Part shown: positions 6,525-7,354 of the stretch, piece by piece
Position numbering within the stretch: the first letter of the stretch is position 1
Layout: each line of letters starts with the position of its first letter
Assembly (NCBI GenBank): GCA_018066005.1
Contig: JAGHSG010000068.1
Span: forward strand, 1 to 7,354
DNA: 7,354 nt
Direction: 5' to 3'
Source of the DNA: Bacteroidales bacterium
GTDB taxonomy: Bacteria > Bacteroidota > Bacteroidia > Bacteroidales > Paludibacteraceae
Made by a program: the position numbers and the translations under genes
The notes under the pieces: generated by a model
The model's database searches: none
Seen by the model: only the letters and a program-made list of their open reading frames with translations
What the model was told of the DNA's origin: nothing

Positions 6525-7278
6525 CAAGCGTGAAGGGGTCGGCATCTTGCCAGAGGGGTAGGACGGTGCGGAAATGGTGCAAGGCGTCAATGTCGAAAGT
6601 GGCTATACGTGTACCCTGTTGGTTATTGCGGAAATGGACGAGGGGTGTCAGATGCGAGTCATACGCCACCGAATGGCCGTTGTAGTGCAACCCTAACCCG
6701 TCGTCTCCTACCGGATTGGCTGCCGCTATGTAACACTGGTTCTCGGTAGCCCGTGCCGCCACCAACGCATCCCAGTACTGAATACGTATCTCGGGCCAGT
6801 TGGCACTGACTAAAAGGATATCGTAGTCGTTGCCGCTTTGATTGCGTGCCCAGACGGGGAAACGCAAGTCGTAACAGAGCAACAGGCGCAGGCGCACCCC
6901 TTTGTATTCAATGACGGTCCGCTGCCGTCCGGCGGTGAAGAAACGCGCTTCGCCCCCGTGGGCATACAGGTGACTCTTGTCGATGAATACAGGACTTTTG
7001 TGCGGTTGGATGAAGAAGCCACGGTTGAACAGTTGCTCCCCTTCGCAACAGATAAACGAACTGCACACCGCCACACCTATCTCGTCGGACACCCGCTGCA
7101 AAGTCTGCATCGTGAGTCCGTCGATAGGTTCCGCCAAGTCGGGACGGTCGGTGCAGAAACCCGTGGAGAACATCTCCGGCAGGAGTGCGACGTCAGCCCG
7201 TCCGCGCAAGCGGCGCAGACGCGAGACCGTTCGGGACAGGTTGGTAGATTTATCCGCCCACGAGATGGGGTATTGCAA
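6514..7278 (-). CDS. Nitrilase-superfamily carbon-nitrogen hydrolase, omega-amidase-like
   Basis: The protein resembles the YafV/Nit2 group, which hydrolyses the omega-amide of alpha-ketoglutaramate or ketosuccinamate, a cytoplasmic metabolite-repair step. In numbering from the TTG at 7278 (254 residues), the catalytic triad is Glu35 in LLPEMF, Lys101 in FIDKSHL and Cys135 in LLLCYDLRFPVW. Glu110 in HGGEARFF is the usual accessory acidic residue. The start is a problem: no ATG or GTG is in frame. Upstream codons back to 7299 encode DLKIAIL, the usual first beta strand of this family, so the real protein probably begins at or near the ATC at 7299 (or an ATT at 7287), or the base there is wrong. 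A stop codon at 7320-7318 limits any extension. The gene follows a promoter-like box and overlaps recJ by 11 nt. Exact substrate is inferred from the family. Confidence 0.9.
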   Translation of the reverse strand: MQYPISWADKSTNLSRTVSRLRRLRGRADVALLPEMFSTGFCTDRPDLAEPIDGLTMQTLQRVSDEIGVAVCSSFICCEGEQLFNRGFFIQPHKSPVFIDKSHLYAHGGEARFFTAGRQRTVIEYKGVRLRLLLCYDLRFPVWARNQSGNDYDILLVSANWPEIRIQYWDALVAARATENQCYIAAANPVGDDGLGLHYNGHSVAYDSHLTPLVHFRNNQQGTRIATFDIDALHHFRTVLPLWQDADPFTLDEL

Positions 7279-7325
7279 TATGGCAATTTTTAGGTCGATA
7301 AGGGTGTAATTTTTTTTTCAGAGTG

Positions 7326-7333
7326 CAAAAATA
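7326..7333 (-). promoter_or_regulatory. Bacteroidota-type -7 promoter box
   Basis: On the minus strand the bases are TATTTTTG, a full match to the TAnnTTTG -7 consensus of the main Bacteroidota sigma factor. The matching -33 TTG element would lie about 20 nt upstream, at or beyond the window edge, so it cannot be checked. Transcription would start around 7318-7320, leaving a short A-rich leader before the nitrilase gene. This would be the promoter of the nitrilase-recJ-tdk-sigma cluster. Confidence 0.6.
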
Positions 7334-7354
7334 CAAAATATTTTTGATATATAC

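Noticed and set aside
4932..6533. A 533-codon open frame on the plus strand
   Set aside because: It is fully antisense to recJ, which has all its catalytic motifs; the translated product has no recognisable domain and its openness follows from recJ codon use.
6525..6590. Upstream ATG of recJ adding 22 residues
   Set aside because: The extension lies within the nitrilase 3' end and does not resemble RecJ; the ATG at 6524 fits the usual close gene overlap.

Overview
This window comes from a member of the Bacteroidota, most probably the order Bacteroidales. The evidence is a cell-surface-signalling type ECF sigma factor followed by a FecR anti-sigma with a DUF4974-like C-terminus, an STN-domain outer-membrane protein, a secreted protein carrying a GCDSIV-type repeat, AT-rich leaders without clear Shine-Dalgarno sequences, and a -7 box of the TAnnTTTG type. 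All six complete genes and the one partial gene lie on the minus strand, so the region is transcribed from right to left.

Right part (about 7333 to 4216): a promoter-like box at the right edge precedes a tightly packed housekeeping cluster. It holds a nitrilase-superfamily omega-amidase-like enzyme, then recJ (overlap 11 nt), then tdk (overlap 52 nt). These are soluble enzymes of metabolite repair, DNA repair and nucleotide salvage.

Middle part (4209 to 789): an ECF sigma factor starts only 6 nt after the tdk stop, so it looks co-transcribed with the housekeeping genes. An 85-nt gap with a strong minus-strand hairpin and U-run separates it from fecR. The next gene starts 3 nt after fecR and encodes a 565-residue STN + beta-barrel + OmpA C-terminal protein. 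Together the three resemble a sigma/anti-sigma/outer-membrane-sensor relay. The sensor, however, is a peptidoglycan-binding OmpA-like barrel rather than the usual TonB-dependent receptor. This is the most interesting system in the window.

Left part (788 to 1): a 143-nt spacer holds an unusual 66-bp array of six 11-bp units and a TGTACA palindrome also found in front of fecR. It is followed by the 5' part of a secreted protein with a Bacteroidales-type surface repeat and an uncharacterised domain; that gene runs off the window. Simple-sequence DNA also lies inside the OmpA-like gene, where a 21-bp tandem repeat lengthens a turn of the barrel in frame. No RNA genes, insertion sequences, CRISPR arrays or origins were seen.
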